Positions 16,941 to 26,981 of a stretch of 64,000 bases of DNA are shown here, one piece after another. Position numbers and translations under genes: made by a program. Source of the stretch: Niveispirillum cyanobacteriorum (lineage in GTDB: Bacteria; Pseudomonadota; Alphaproteobacteria; Azospirillales; Azospirillaceae); the NCBI RefSeq assembly GCF_002868735.1, contig NZ_CP025611.1, positions 2,735,001 through 2,799,000 of the forward strand. Reading direction: 5' to 3'. The notes under the pieces are model-generated. The model saw only the letters and a list, made by a program, of their open reading frames with translations. It was not told the origin of the DNA and searched no databases. How positions within the stretch are numbered: the first letter of the stretch is position 1; every line of letters starts with the position of its first letter.

Positions 16941-18010
16941 AAGCGGTGTCCATGCTGGGCTGATGGCGGCCGGGTTTGAGATGGTGCTGCTGGAAACCCG
17001 GCTTGTGAAGGCGGCGCTGTCGGCGATGACGGTGAAGACAGACCAGACGGACGCCCGTGGGATTGCGCGCATGGTGCGGATGGGCTGGTACCGGCCGGTG
17101 CATTGCAAGACGGCCAGCGCGCAGGAGGTGCGGGCGTTGCTGGTTGCACGCAAGCTTTTGGTGACCAAGCTCCTGGATCTGGAGTCCTGTATCGGCAGCA
17201 TTCTGGGGGGCGGGCTGAAGACGGGTGCCGTGACCAAGCCCCGGTTCGAGGCCCGGGTCCGTGAACTGATCGCTGGGCATCATCCTATGCTGGGGCAGGT
17301 GATGACGCCGATGCTGGCCGCGCGCGGCGCCATGCGGACGGAGCTTACCAAGCTACACCAGCATCTGATGACGGTTCCCGGCGTCGGGCCGTTTGTGGCG
17401 TTGACCTTCCGCTCGGCGGTAGACAACCCGGCCGGGCTCGCCAATTCGAAGGCGGTAGGCGCACATTTCGGTCTCACACCGACTAAGTATCAGTCGGGTG
17501 AGACCGATGTGACTGAGCGGATCAGCAAGGTCGGCGACGACATGGTAAGCACGGCCTTCTTCGAGGCATCCAGCGCGATGCTGCGTCAGAATATGCGCTT
17601 CTCCAGCCTGAAGCGGCGGGCGATGGAGATTGCCAAGCGCCGGGGGGCTGAAGCGAGCGAAGGTGGCGCTAGCCAGAAAGCTCGCCACCGTCCTGCATCG
17701 CAGGTGGGGTGACGGTACGATCTTCCGCTGGGGCAAGGAGGCGGCGATGGCAGCCTAAAACGAAACTGAGTTCGGGCGGGGGTGCTCCCGCCCTCATGAG
17801 GACCCGACGCCAGGACGCGGGAACCGGTGAACCCGCTTTCCGGGCAGTGCGACGATCAAGGTCGGAAGCACGCGTTTTAGATCGGCTCGCCGGTTCCTCT
17901 TTGACCCCATGATGTGGGGGCGTTGGTGCCGACCACGGACAGAAGCATGAACTCGGCGGCGTGACGTTCGCTCAGGAGGCTTGACACCGAGAGGCCCCAT
18001 GCAGAAGATC
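16941..18010 (+). mobile_element. IS1111-type (IS110 family) remnant
   Basis: A transposase pseudogene (to 17758) followed by about 250 non-coding bases. Part of this 3' end (about 17950-18010) is repeated, inverted and diverged, at about 29465-29530, which marks it as the right end of a multi-copy element. IS1111-group elements carry their guide RNA downstream of the transposase, so this stretch is the place to look. The left end is lost. Confidence 0.7.
16963..17758 (+). pseudogene. IS1111-type transposase, N-terminally truncated and frameshifted
   Basis: The frame reads SGVHAGLMAAGFEMVLLETR (from about 16942), KTDQTDARGIARMVRMGW (the two C-terminal Asp of the DEDD site) and TVPGVGPFVALTFRSAV, typical of IS110/IS1111. 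The first Asp and Glu of the active site are missing upstream. Near 17642-17647 a run of six G shifts the frame. With one G less, the protein would continue [21 protein letters not shown] to GKEAAMAA and stop at 17758. As sequenced, the frame ends at 17712. Inactive. Confidence 0.85.
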
Positions 18011-18098
18011 AGTGAGTGCTGGCGTTAGCACCCAAACTCCACAGCTGATCAAAGGGTTAGGGCTACACCCGCCAGCTTGACGAATCTGCCGGGTTAGG

Positions 18099-18401
18099 TC
18101 ACTCCGCTTCCGTCACTACCAGAGTGACGATGTCGCGGGCGAAGCCCATCAGGTCCTTGCCCGCGGCCCGGTTCTCCGGCGATTTCATGGCCGCGTCGAA
18201 GCTGACCGCGTCGGCGTACTGCATCTCCACGATCATGAAGAAGGCGGGCTCACCGCCCATGGGCGAGGCCGTGACGCGGTTGACGATGGTACGCAGCAGG
18301 CCCGGCACCTTCTCCACCAGCGGCAGGTGGACCTCGTTGTAGTGCTTCAGGAAGGCCTCGACATCGTCGGGCTTGCGGTAGAGTGCGATCAGCTTCTTCA
18401 T
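18099..18401 (-). CDS. EthD-family protein at the end of the paa operon
   Basis: EthD/ferredoxin-like fold protein, 100 residues: MKKLIALYRKPDDVEAFLKHYNE, then HLPLVEKVPGLLRTIVNRV. Members are small dimeric alpha/beta-barrel proteins found with many degradation pathways and often of unknown role. It is last in the paaABCDEF series, 14 bases after paaF, so it is probably cotranscribed. A role with reactive ring-opening intermediates is a guess. Confidence 0.8.
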   Translation of the reverse strand: MKKLIALYRKPDDVEAFLKHYNEVHLPLVEKVPGLLRTIVNRVTASPMGGEPAFFMIVEMQYADAVSFDAAMKSPENRAAGKDLMGFARDIVTLVVTEAE

Positions 18402-18415
18402 GGGGCGTGCCTTTC

Positions 18416-19195
18416 CTATCGTCCCTGCCAGCGGGGGGTGCGTTTCTCCAGGAAGGCGGACACGCCCTCCTGCTTGTCGTCGGTTCCCAGCAGGGCCAGG
18501 AAGCGGCGGCGTTCATGCAGCAGATGGTCGCCATGGGTCAGGTCGAAGGCGGTCCGCACGCTGGCCTTGGCCGCTTGCAACGCTACAGGCGCGCGGCCGG
18601 CGATGGTGCGGGCCAGGTCCAGGGCGCGATCCAGTGCCTGGCCGGCCGGCACGCCTTCGCCCACCAGCCCGGCGGCGACGGCGCGGTCCGTGTCGATCAT
18701 CTCTCCCGTCAGCACCATGCGCATGGCGAGATTGCGGCCCACCAGCCGGGGCAGGGTGGCGGTGCCGCCGGCCCCGGGCATGATGCCCAGGCTGCTTTCC
18801 GGCTGTCCGAACTGCGCGCCCTCTCCGGCCACTGACAGGTCGCAGCACATCAGCAACTCGCAGCCTGCCCCCAGGCACCACCCCTCCACCGCGGCGATCA
18901 GCGGCTTGGGAAAGTCGCGGATGCGCTCCCAGGCGGCCTGACGCGGCCCGTGCGGCGGGTCGTCGGGGCCCGACGACGCCAGTTCGCGGATGTCGGCACC
19001 GGCCGCGAAGACCTTGGCGTCGCCGGTGATGACCACGGCGCGGATATCGGGATCGGCGGCGGCGGCATCCAGGGCTTTGGCCAGGGCGGTCAGCAGCGGC
19101 GTGGCCAGGGCGTTGCGCCGGTCGGGCCGGTTCAGGCGCAGCAGGCGCACGCCGTCGGACGGCGTCTCGACCAACAGGTCGGGCTTAGGCGTCAT
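18416..19195 (-). CDS. paaF: 2,3-dehydroadipyl-CoA hydratase PaaF
   Basis: Enoyl-CoA hydratase of the crotonase fold, 259 residues. It hydrates 2,3-dehydroadipyl-CoA to 3-hydroxyadipyl-CoA in lower phenylacetate degradation. Oxyanion-hole segments: FAAGADIRELA and GWCLGAGCELLM; catalytic-Glu region FGQPESSLGIMPGAGGT; C-terminus FLEKRTPRWQGR as in PaaF. The ATG at 19195 overlaps the end of paaE by 11 bases. Distinguished from PaaG by overall likeness to E. coli PaaF. Confidence 0.88.
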   Translation of the reverse strand: MTPKPDLLVETPSDGVRLLRLNRPDRRNALATPLLTALAKALDAAAADPDIRAVVITGDAKVFAAGADIRELASSGPDDPPHGPRQAAWERIRDFPKPLIAAVEGWCLGAGCELLMCCDLSVAGEGAQFGQPESSLGIMPGAGGTATLPRLVGRNLAMRMVLTGEMIDTDRAVAAGLVGEGVPAGQALDRALDLARTIAGRAPVALQAAKASVRTAFDLTHGDHLLHERRRFLALLGTDDKQEGVSAFLEKRTPRWQGR

Positions 19196-20261
19196 AATCG
19201 ACCACCACATCCGCCCCTACCGGTACCGACTGGCAGGTCAGGATGTAGCCGGCCTCGACCTCCGCCGCGGTCAGCCCGTAATTGGCCCCCATCTCCACCT
19301 TGCCGCTGACCAGCTTGCCCCGACAGGTGGCGCAGACGCCGGCCTTGCAGGCATAGGGGGCGGGCACGCCGGCGGCGCGGGCATTCTCCAGGATATTGCC
19401 CAGGGCGGGGTCGAAGCTGATGGAACGGCGGCGCCCGTCCAGGACCAGCGTCACCTTGGCGCCCGCCGCTTCCGCTGCGCGGGCGGCCGTGGCGGCGGCC
19501 TGGGCCGCGTCGGGCCGGTCGGCCGTGAAGCGTTCCAGCAGCACCTTGTCGCGCGCCACGCCGCGTTCCAGCAGGCTCTGCTCCACCGCATCCATCATCG
19601 GGCCGGGGCCGCAGACGAAGAAGGCGGCGATGTCGGCGACGGACACAACCCTTTCCAGCAGCTCCGCGCATTTCGCCCGGTCCAGTCGGCCATTGAACAG
19701 CTCCACCTCCTCTTCCTCATCCTCCAGGAAATGCAGGATGGAGAGCCGGTCGATGAACCGGTCCTTCAGCCCCGCCAGTTCCTCCAGGAAGATGATGGAG
19801 GCGGTGTCGCGGTTGCCGTAAAGCAGGGTGAAACGGCTTTTCGGCTCGGCTAGCAGCGCCGATTTTAAGAGCGACAGGACGGGGGTGATGCCCGATCCGC
19901 CGGCGAAGCCGACATAACGGTTGGCGGCTTGCGGATCGAAGGCCCAGGTGAAGGCGCCATGCGGGGGCATCACCTCCATCACCATGCCGGGCTTCAGCGC
20001 TTCATTGGCAAAGCCGGAGAACAGGCCGCCGGCCACGCGCTTGATGGCGACGCGCAGCTCCCCTTCCTGTGGGGCGACGCAGACGGAATAGTTGCGGCGC
20101 ACATCCTGGCCCTCCAGGTCGGCCCGCAGGGTCAGGTGCTGGCCCGGCCTGAAGGTAAAAAGGGGCTTCAGCGCGTCGGGCACGTCGAAGCGGATGGAGA
20201 CGGCGTCGGCGGTTTCCCGCCTGACTTCCGCGATGGTGAGGGGATGGAAGCCGGTGGACAT
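19185..20261 (-). CDS. paaE: Phenylacetyl-CoA epoxidase reductase subunit PaaE
   Basis: Electron-transfer subunit of the 1,2-phenylacetyl-CoA epoxidase, 358 residues. An FAD-binding domain (RRNYSVCVAP) and an NAD(P)-binding domain (GFAGGSGITPVLSLL, FFVCGPGPMM) come first; a C-terminal plant-type [2Fe-2S] ferredoxin domain has CKAGVCATC and a distal Cys in LTCQS. The start at ATG 20261 (MSTGFHPLTI) fits the family; the open frame upstream is the shadow of paaD. Electrons go from NADPH to the di-iron PaaA. Confidence 0.93.
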   Translation of the reverse strand: MSTGFHPLTIAEVRRETADAVSIRFDVPDALKPLFTFRPGQHLTLRADLEGQDVRRNYSVCVAPQEGELRVAIKRVAGGLFSGFANEALKPGMVMEVMPPHGAFTWAFDPQAANRYVGFAGGSGITPVLSLLKSALLAEPKSRFTLLYGNRDTASIIFLEELAGLKDRFIDRLSILHFLEDEEEEVELFNGRLDRAKCAELLERVVSVADIAAFFVCGPGPMMDAVEQSLLERGVARDKVLLERFTADRPDAAQAAATAARAAEAAGAKVTLVLDGRRRSISFDPALGNILENARAAGVPAPYACKAGVCATCRGKLVSGKVEMGANYGLTAAEVEAGYILTCQSVPVGADVVVDYDA

Positions 20262-20280
20262 GGGGCCTCTCGATATCGGC

Positions 20281-20760
20281 TCAATGGCATTTGAAACGGT
20301 CGAACGGTTCCAGGCAGTCCTGACAGCGCCACAGCGCCTTGCAGGGGGTGGAACCGAAGCGGCTGACTTCCGTGGTGCGGGTGGAGCCGCAGCGGGGACA
20401 GGGCGTGGGCAGCTCGGCACCGCGCAGGCGGGTCGCGGCTGCACCGGGTGGCGGCGGGGCGATGCCATAGGCGCGCAGCTTTTCCCGTCCCGCCTCGCTG
20501 ATCCAGTCGGTGGTCCAGGGGGGGGACAGCACCGTCTCGACATCCAGATGGCCCAGCCCATGAGCGGCCAGCGTCCGCCGCACCGCCATCTCAATGGCCA
20601 GGGTGGCGGGGCAGCCCGTGTAGGTGGGGGTCAGCAGCACGGCGGACCTGTCCGCATCCACCCCGCGCACGATGCCCAGGTCGACGATGGAGACGGCCGG
20701 GATTTCCGGGTCGGGCACCGTGGCCAGCACTTCCATCACGCGGGCGGCATCAATGGCCAT
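20281..20760 (-). CDS. paaD: Phenylacetyl-CoA epoxidase maturation protein PaaD
   Basis: MIP18/DUF59-type Fe-S assembly protein, 159 residues, required for the epoxidase complex. The DUF59 part shows VPDPEIPAVSIVDLGIVRGV and TYTGCPAT (conserved Cys). The C-terminal zinc-ribbon-like part shows CPRCGSTRT and CKALWRCQDC. It begins five bases after paaC and ends 20 bases before paaE. Start ATG 20760 (MAIDAARVMEVL) is clear. Confidence 0.92.
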   Translation of the reverse strand: MAIDAARVMEVLATVPDPEIPAVSIVDLGIVRGVDADRSAVLLTPTYTGCPATLAIEMAVRRTLAAHGLGHLDVETVLSPPWTTDWISEAGREKLRAYGIAPPPPGAAATRLRGAELPTPCPRCGSTRTTEVSRFGSTPCKALWRCQDCLEPFDRFKCH

Positions 20761-20764
20761 GGCG

Positions 20765-21520
20765 TCACCAGCTGGCGTTGGGGTAGGTGCGCTGGAGATA
20801 CTGCATGGGGGCCAGCAGATGGCCCAGATGCTCGCTGTGATGGCCCTTGCGTCCGCCCAGGACAGGGCGATGCGACGGCAGCGGAGGCAGTGTCGCCTTT
20901 GCCAGGGTGCGGGCGATGATGGCGTCGAAGGCGAGGCGCAGCGCCGCCTTGTCGACGGCCAGACCACGGGCCGACAGGCCGGTCTCGATGGCGTCCATCG
21001 CGAACAGTTCGTCCACGAAGCGGGCCATCCATTCCAGCCCCTCGACCATGCGCTGCCGGCTCTCCTGGGTCCCGTCGCCCAGGCGCACCACCCAGCCGGC
21101 GGCCAGGTCGGCATGATAGGCGACCTCCTTCACCGCCTTAGCGGCGATGGCGGCCAGCTGTGCATCCGGGGACGCGGCCAGCTTGTCGAACAGCAGGCGC
21201 TGGTATGTCGAAAACAGGAACTGCCGGGCGATGGTCTGGGCGAAATCGCCATTGGGCTGCTCGACCAGCAGGCAGTTGCGGAAATCCAGCGCGTCGCGGT
21301 GGAAGGCGAGCCGGTCGGCGTCGCGGCCTTCCCCCTCCATCGTGCCGGCATGGCCCAGCAGGTATGTCGCCTGCCCGATCAGGTCCAGCGAGACATTGGC
21401 CAGCGACAGGTCGATCTCCAGCGTCGGCGCGTGCCCGCACCATTCGCCCAGGCGCTGGCCCAGCACCAGGCTGTCATCGCCCAGGCGCAGGAGATAGTCG
21501 AAATAGGCGCGATCGGACAT
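20765..21520 (-). CDS. paaC: Phenylacetyl-CoA epoxidase structural subunit PaaC
   Basis: Ferritin-like structural subunit that pairs with PaaA, 251 residues: MSDRAYFDYLLRLGDDSLVL, WCGHAPTLEIDLSLANVSLD, and EVAYHADLAAGWVVRLGDGT. It has the all-helical fold but not the full set of iron ligands, as expected. Ends GHLLAPMQYLQRTYPNASW. It is 10 bases after paaB. Confidence 0.94.
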   Translation of the reverse strand: MSDRAYFDYLLRLGDDSLVLGQRLGEWCGHAPTLEIDLSLANVSLDLIGQATYLLGHAGTMEGEGRDADRLAFHRDALDFRNCLLVEQPNGDFAQTIARQFLFSTYQRLLFDKLAASPDAQLAAIAAKAVKEVAYHADLAAGWVVRLGDGTQESRQRMVEGLEWMARFVDELFAMDAIETGLSARGLAVDKAALRLAFDAIIARTLAKATLPPLPSHRPVLGGRKGHHSEHLGHLLAPMQYLQRTYPNASW

Positions 21521-21530
21521 GGGGCGGCCC

Positions 21531-21815
21531 TCAGATATGCTTGATGTGCTCGGGCACGTGATAGAAGGTCGGATGCCGGTAGACCTTGTCGGCCGCCGGC
21601 TCGAACAGCGGGCCGGACTGGGCCGGGTCAGACGCGGTGATGGCGGCCGAGGGCACGACCCACAGGCTCACCCCCTCCATGCGTCTTGTATAGGTGTCGC
21701 GGGCATGGCGCAGGGCCATGTCCGGATCGGCGCCATGGACGGAGCCGACATGCCGGTGCGACAGGCCATTCTTCGACCGGATGAACACTTCCCACAGGGG
21801 CCAGTGCTGGGACAT
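21531..21815 (-). CDS. paaB: Phenylacetyl-CoA epoxidase subunit PaaB
   Basis: Small subunit of the epoxidase complex that bridges PaaAC heterodimers, 94 residues: WPLWEVFIRSKNGLSHRHVG, then the region DPDMALRHARDTYTRRMEGV. Full length. It lies 80 bases after paaA in the same operon. Confidence 0.94.
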   Translation of the reverse strand: MSQHWPLWEVFIRSKNGLSHRHVGSVHGADPDMALRHARDTYTRRMEGVSLWVVPSAAITASDPAQSGPLFEPAADKVYRHPTFYHVPEHIKHI

Positions 21816-21895
21816 GGTTTGATCCTTTTTGCTGTTCCCTCAAGCGCCGGGCCGGCAGTCGCCGGCCTGCGCCGGTCATGGACAATGACTGGCGG

Positions 21896-22876
<981 letters not shown>

Positions 22877-22902
22877 GGGGGCCTCTCGCTGTTCGTGGGG
22901 GT

Positions 22903-22931
22903 AGAATATAATAGACCGACCAGACGGTCAA
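22903..22931 (-). promoter_or_regulatory. paaA promoter with overlapping TetR-type operator
   Basis: On the minus strand a TTGACC -35 (22926-22931) and TATTCT -10 (22903-22908) are spaced 17 bases. The inverted repeat GACCG-ACCAGA-CGGTC (22914-22929) sits between and over them, so a bound repressor would block RNA polymerase. The half-site GACCG/CGGTC recurs in the paaH/paaG operator. The adjacent TetR regulator is the likely ligand-responsive repressor. Confidence 0.65.
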
Positions 22932-22979
22932 TTAATTATGTGCAGCTTTCGGGGACTTTCTGGTGCGGCAAGGCCTTGA

Positions 22980-24188
22980 TCACACCCGTTCCAGCGCCAG
23001 CGCGATACCCTGGCCCAAGCCGATGCACATGGTGCACAGCGCCCGCCGTGCACCCCGGCGCTGCAATTCCTCCGTCGCCGTGATCACCAGCCGCGCGCCG
23101 GACATGCCCAGCGGATGGCCCAGCGCGATGGCGCCACCATTGGGGTTCATATGCTCGGCATTGTCGGGCAGGCCCAGCTGGCGCAGCACGGCCAGGCCCT
23201 GGGCGGCGAAGGCTTCGTTCAGCTCAACCACGTCGATATCACCGATGGACAGGCCCAGCCGGTCCAGCAGTGCTGTGGTGGCCGGCGCAGGCCCGATGCC
23301 CATGATGCGCGGCGGCACGCCGGCTGTGGCCATGCCCAGCACGCGGGCGCGCGGAACGAGGCCGTAGCGCTCCACGGCAGCGGCCGAGGCTACGATCAGG
23401 GCCGCAGCACCATCATTGACGCCCGACGCGTTGCCGGCCGTCACCGTGCCGCCTGGCCGGACGATGGGCTTCAGCCCGGCCAACGCCTCCAGGCTGGTGG
23501 CACGGGGGTGCTCGTCCTGATCGACGACCAGCGGGGCGCCCTTGCGCTGCGGGATGGTGACGGGCGTGATCTCCGCGCCCAGGCGGCCATTGGCCTGGGC
23601 GACGGCGGCGCGGGCCTGGCTGCGGACGGCGAACGCATCCTGGTCGGTGCGGGAGATGGCGAAATCGTTGGCCACGTTCTCCGCCGTCTCAGGCATGCTG
23701 TCGGTGCCGAATTCCTTGTGCATCAGCGGGTTGACGAAGCGCCAGCCGATGGTGGTGTCGAAGATCCGCGCCTCGCGGGAAAAGGCGCTGTCGGCCTTGC
23801 CCTGGACGAAGGGTGCGCGGCTCATGCTCTCCACACCGCCGGCCAGGATCAGGTCGGCCTCGCCTGCCCTGATGGCGCGGGCGGCGATGCCCACGGCATC
23901 CAGGCCGGACCCGCAGAGCCGGTTGACGGTGGTGCCCGGCGCTTCCGCGCCCAATCCGGCCAGCAGTGCCGCCATGCGGGCCACGTTGCGGTTATCCTCC
24001 CCGGCCTGATTGGCGCAGCCCAGGATCACATCATCGAAGCGGGCTCCGGCCAGGGCAGGGGACCGCGCCAGCAGCGCCTTGATGGGGATGGCGGCCAGAT
24101 CGTCAGGGCGGACGGGGGCCAGTACCCCGGCATAGCGGCCGATGGGCGTGCGCAGCCCATCACAGATGAAGGCGTCGGCCATATTCAT
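22980..24188 (-). CDS. paaJ: Beta-ketoadipyl-CoA thiolase PaaJ
   Basis: Thiolase, 402 residues. It cleaves 3-oxoadipyl-CoA to acetyl-CoA and succinyl-CoA, and the C8 intermediate 3-oxo-5,6-dehydrosuberyl-CoA one round earlier. Active-site Cys is in [12 protein letters not shown]; the second Cys/His set is in [19 protein letters not shown] and [11 protein letters not shown]. It starts four bases inside paaI (ATGA-type overlap at 24185-24188). Confidence 0.93.
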   Translation of the reverse strand: MNMADAFICDGLRTPIGRYAGVLAPVRPDDLAAIPIKALLARSPALAGARFDDVILGCANQAGEDNRNVARMAALLAGLGAEAPGTTVNRLCGSGLDAVGIAARAIRAGEADLILAGGVESMSRAPFVQGKADSAFSREARIFDTTIGWRFVNPLMHKEFGTDSMPETAENVANDFAISRTDQDAFAVRSQARAAVAQANGRLGAEITPVTIPQRKGAPLVVDQDEHPRATSLEALAGLKPIVRPGGTVTAGNASGVNDGAAALIVASAAAVERYGLVPRARVLGMATAGVPPRIMGIGPAPATTALLDRLGLSIGDIDVVELNEAFAAQGLAVLRQLGLPDNAEHMNPNGGAIALGHPLGMSGARLVITATEELQRRGARRALCTMCIGLGQGIALALERV

Positions 24189-24610
24189 GCTTCCTCTTGG
24201 ATGACGGGGCCGCCGATGGTGCGCGACAGGCCCTGGAATTCCGCGATGACGCGCCCGTCCCGGGTATGGACGCTGACGTTGTAGACGCCGCTGCGCCCGG
24301 CCACGGCCGCCTCCCGCGCTTCGGCCACCAGCACGTCTTTGCCATAGGCCGGGGCCAGATAGGCGATGGAGGCCTGGGCGCCCACGGCGGCCTGATTGCG
24401 GCTGTTGCAGGCATAGGCGAAGGCCGTGTCGGCCAGGGCGAAGATCATGCCGCCATGGGCCATGCCATGGCCGTTCAGCATGTCGGGCCGCAGCGCCATG
24501 GACAGCCTTGAATAGCCTTCGCCCGCCTCCTCAATCCGGATGCCCCAGGCGGGCCCGGTGCCCTCGCGCGACAGCATGGTTTCGGCGATCTGGCGGGTAC
24601 GGTCACTCAT
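24185..24610 (-). CDS. paaI: Hydroxyphenylacetyl-CoA thioesterase PaaI
   Basis: Hot-dog-fold thioesterase, 141 residues: [21 protein letters not shown] holds the conserved N-G-x-x-H-G-G active-site region, with Asp following in [11 protein letters not shown]. It frees CoA from stalled ring-hydroxylated intermediates. It overlaps paaH by eight bases and paaJ by four. Confidence 0.92.
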   Translation of the reverse strand: MSDRTRQIAETMLSREGTGPAWGIRIEEAGEGYSRLSMALRPDMLNGHGMAHGGMIFALADTAFAYACNSRNQAAVGAQASIAYLAPAYGKDVLVAEAREAAVAGRSGVYNVSVHTRDGRVIAEFQGLSRTIGGPVIQEEA

Positions 24611-26066
24611 GGGGCAATCCTTCGCTGGGCAGGTACATGTCGTCGCCAGTGGCCGCCGCCAGATTGGCGAGCACTTGGCGGACCCACGCGGGGCCGGCCT
24701 GATCGACCCAGGCCAGCGGCCCCTGCGGATGGTTGGCGCCGTGGATCATGGCGGCGTCGATGCCGGCATGATCAGCAACCCGGTCATGGGCGGCATCGGC
24801 TGCACAATTGGCCAGTTGCGCCAAGGTGCGCAGGACCAGCCCGCCGGGCCGGTCGGGCAGCACCAGCGCGTCCTTGCCCAGGGCCTGAGCGAAACCGGCA
24901 AAGGCGGTGCGGGCCGCAAAGTCTTGCGGGTCAGCCAGACTGGCGACCAGGGCCGAGGCACTGGCGAAATCGCGTGCCGTGTCCAGCATGATGCGCGTTC
25001 GACCATCCTCGGCGGCCAAGGCGGCGGCCGTGCGACCGTCACCTAGACGCAGCAAGACGCCATCGATCAGGATGGTATCGGCGGGCAGTGCAACGTCATC
25101 CGCAGCCTCCAACTCGGCGGCACGCAGCGCCGCCAGACCCTCGCCGAAGCACAAAAGGCCAGGACGGGGGGCGGTTGGTTCCAGGGCAATGATGGGCTTC
25201 GTCCCCGCCATGAACACACCACTGCCGGTTTTGCGGCCCAGGTTCCCGGCATTGACCAACGCCTTCTGTACGTCCTGTGGGCGGAAGCGGGTCTTGCCAG
25301 CATAGGCGCTGTAAACCGAGCTGGCGACGGCATAATTGACGTCATGGCCGATCAGGTCCGCCAGTTCCAACGGCCCCATGCGGAAACCGCCCGCCGCCTT
25401 TAGTGCATGGTCGATGCTGGCCGCATCCAGCTCCTCACCCAGGGCCAGGAACCCCTCCGCATAATAGGGACGGGCCACCCGGTTGACGATGAAGCCAGGC
25501 ACGTCGGCGGCCTGCACGGGCACCTTGCCCCACCGGCGCATCAGGTCGACGAGGATCGGGCCCAGCCCAGTCGCGTTGTCGCGTATGGTCACCACCTCCA
25601 CCAGTTTCATCACCGGGGCGGGGTTGAAGAAATGCAGGCCGACGAACCGCTCCGGCCGCTCCAGACTAATAGCTAGGCTGGAGATCGGCAGCGAGGAGGT
25701 GTTTGAGGCGATGACGGCCTCGGCTCCGAGCACCTTCTCCAGCCGCGCGAATAGGGCCGCCTTGGGTGCTGTCTGCTCCACGATCGCCTCCACCACCAGG
25801 ACGCAGGGGGCAAGGTCGGCGATATCCTCGCTTAGGGTCAGGCGGGCGCGGATGGCCCCGGCTGCCGCCTCCGTCAATGTGCCGCGCCTCACCTGGCCGG
25901 CCAGCGAGGCATCGATGATGCCGCGCCCCCTCTCCAGCGCCGAAGCACCGACGTCAAGCAGCACCACACGGTGGCCGGCGGCCGCCGCGACCTCTGCGAT
26001 GCCGGCACCCATGGCACCCGCACCGACGACGCCCACGGGCGTCCCTGTTTCCAGAATGGTTCGCAT
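24603..26066 (-). CDS. paaH: 3-hydroxyadipyl-CoA dehydrogenase PaaH
   Basis: NAD-dependent 3-hydroxyacyl-CoA dehydrogenase, 487 residues, twice the size of the single-domain form. N-terminal Rossmann motif GVVGAGAMGAGIAEVAAAAG (about 13-32). Catalytic His in VGLHFFNPAPVMKLVEVV, then the helical domain GFIVNRVARPYY. A second C-terminal dehydrogenase-type domain follows, as is typical of PaaH. First gene of paaHIJ, divergent from paaG. Confidence 0.93.
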   Translation of the reverse strand: MRTILETGTPVGVVGAGAMGAGIAEVAAAAGHRVVLLDVGASALERGRGIIDASLAGQVRRGTLTEAAAGAIRARLTLSEDIADLAPCVLVVEAIVEQTAPKAALFARLEKVLGAEAVIASNTSSLPISSLAISLERPERFVGLHFFNPAPVMKLVEVVTIRDNATGLGPILVDLMRRWGKVPVQAADVPGFIVNRVARPYYAEGFLALGEELDAASIDHALKAAGGFRMGPLELADLIGHDVNYAVASSVYSAYAGKTRFRPQDVQKALVNAGNLGRKTGSGVFMAGTKPIIALEPTAPRPGLLCFGEGLAALRAAELEAADDVALPADTILIDGVLLRLGDGRTAAALAAEDGRTRIMLDTARDFASASALVASLADPQDFAARTAFAGFAQALGKDALVLPDRPGGLVLRTLAQLANCAADAAHDRVADHAGIDAAMIHGANHPQGPLAWVDQAGPAWVRQVLANLAAATGDDMYLPSEGLPHE

Positions 26067-26096
26067 GACTGACAGCTAAACCTCCGAATTAAGGGC

Positions 26097-26131
26097 TTGT
26101 CAATAATAGATTGACCGGTCATTCTATTAAA
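26097..26131. promoter_or_regulatory. Divergent paaH/paaG promoters sharing one operator
   Basis: The 24-base near-perfect palindrome AATAGATTGACC/GGTCATTCTATT (26105-26128) lies between both -35 and -10 boxes. Plus strand (paaG): TTGTCA 26097-26102, 17 bases, CATTCT 26120-26125. Minus strand (paaH): TTTAAT 26126-26131, 17 bases, TATTAT 26103-26108. One repressor dimer pair here would shut both directions. Confidence 0.65.
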
Positions 26132-26166
26132 CACGGCAGGAACGGCCTGCCGCTCGGGGAAGATGC

Positions 26167-26961
26167 ATGCCCATGTTCGAGACCATCCTGTTCAATATCA
26201 ATGCCGGCGTAGCGCGGCTGACGCTGAACCGTCCTGACCGGCTGAACAGCTTCACGGTGCGGATGCATGCGGAAGTGGCGGCGGCTTTGGATGAGGTGGA
26301 GAAGCCGGGTGCCGCCCGCGTCCTGGTGCTGACGGGTGCCGGGCGCGGCTTCTGCGCCGGCCAGGATCTGTCCGACCGGGCCGTGTCACCGGGTGGCGAT
26401 GGGGTTGATCTGGGCCTGTCGCTGGAGAACCGCTATAACCCGCTGATCCGCCGCCTGTCGGCCCTGCCCCTACCGGTGATCTGCGCCGTCAATGGCGTGG
26501 CAGCGGGGGCAGGGGCCAATATCTCGCTCGCCTGCGACCTCGTCATCGCGGCGCGGTCGGCCAAGTTCATCCAGCCCTTCGCCAATATCGGCCTGGTGCC
26601 CGACAGCGGCGGCACCTGGACCCTGCCGCGTCATGTTGGCCAGGCCCGCGCCTTGGGTTTGGCGCTGACCGGCACGCCGCTGCCCGCCGAACAGGCCAAG
26701 GAATGGGGCCTGATCTGGGACGTGGCGGATGATACGGAGTTGGCCGCCACCGTCGATGCGCTGGCCGCCCGCCTAGCCCAGGCGCCGACGCAAGGTCTGG
26801 CCCGCATCAAGCAGGCCATCCGCGCCGGCTGGTCCGTGCCACTGGACCAGCAGCTCGACGTGGAGCGTGACCATCAGCGTGCGCTAGGCCACACCGACGA
26901 TTACCGGGAGGGCGTGGCCGCCTTCCTGGAAAAGCGCCAGCCGCGCTTCACGGGACAATAA
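26167..26961 (+). CDS. paaG: 1,2-epoxyphenylacetyl-CoA isomerase PaaG
   Basis: Crotonase-fold isomerase, 264 residues. It converts ring-1,2-epoxyphenylacetyl-CoA to oxepin-CoA and also isomerises the later double bond. Motifs: GRGFCAGQDLSDRAV, NGVAAGAGANISLACD, FANIGLVPDSGGTWTLPRHV with the acidic residue D of PDSGG. Ends FLEKRQPRFTG. First gene of the plus-strand paaGZ pair; GGGGAAG precedes the ATG at 26167. Confidence 0.92.
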   Translation: MPMFETILFNINAGVARLTLNRPDRLNSFTVRMHAEVAAALDEVEKPGAARVLVLTGAGRGFCAGQDLSDRAVSPGGDGVDLGLSLENRYNPLIRRLSALPLPVICAVNGVAAGAGANISLACDLVIAARSAKFIQPFANIGLVPDSGGTWTLPRHVGQARALGLALTGTPLPAEQAKEWGLIWDVADDTELAATVDALAARLAQAPTQGLARIKQAIRAGWSVPLDQQLDVERDHQRALGHTDDYREGVAAFLEKRQPRFTGQ

Positions 26962-26981
26962 GTTTTTCGGGAGCACATGAC

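Noticed and set aside
20262-20594. N-terminal extension of paaE by 111 codons
   Set aside because: It is the out-of-frame shadow of paaD; the ATG at 20261 matches the family start.
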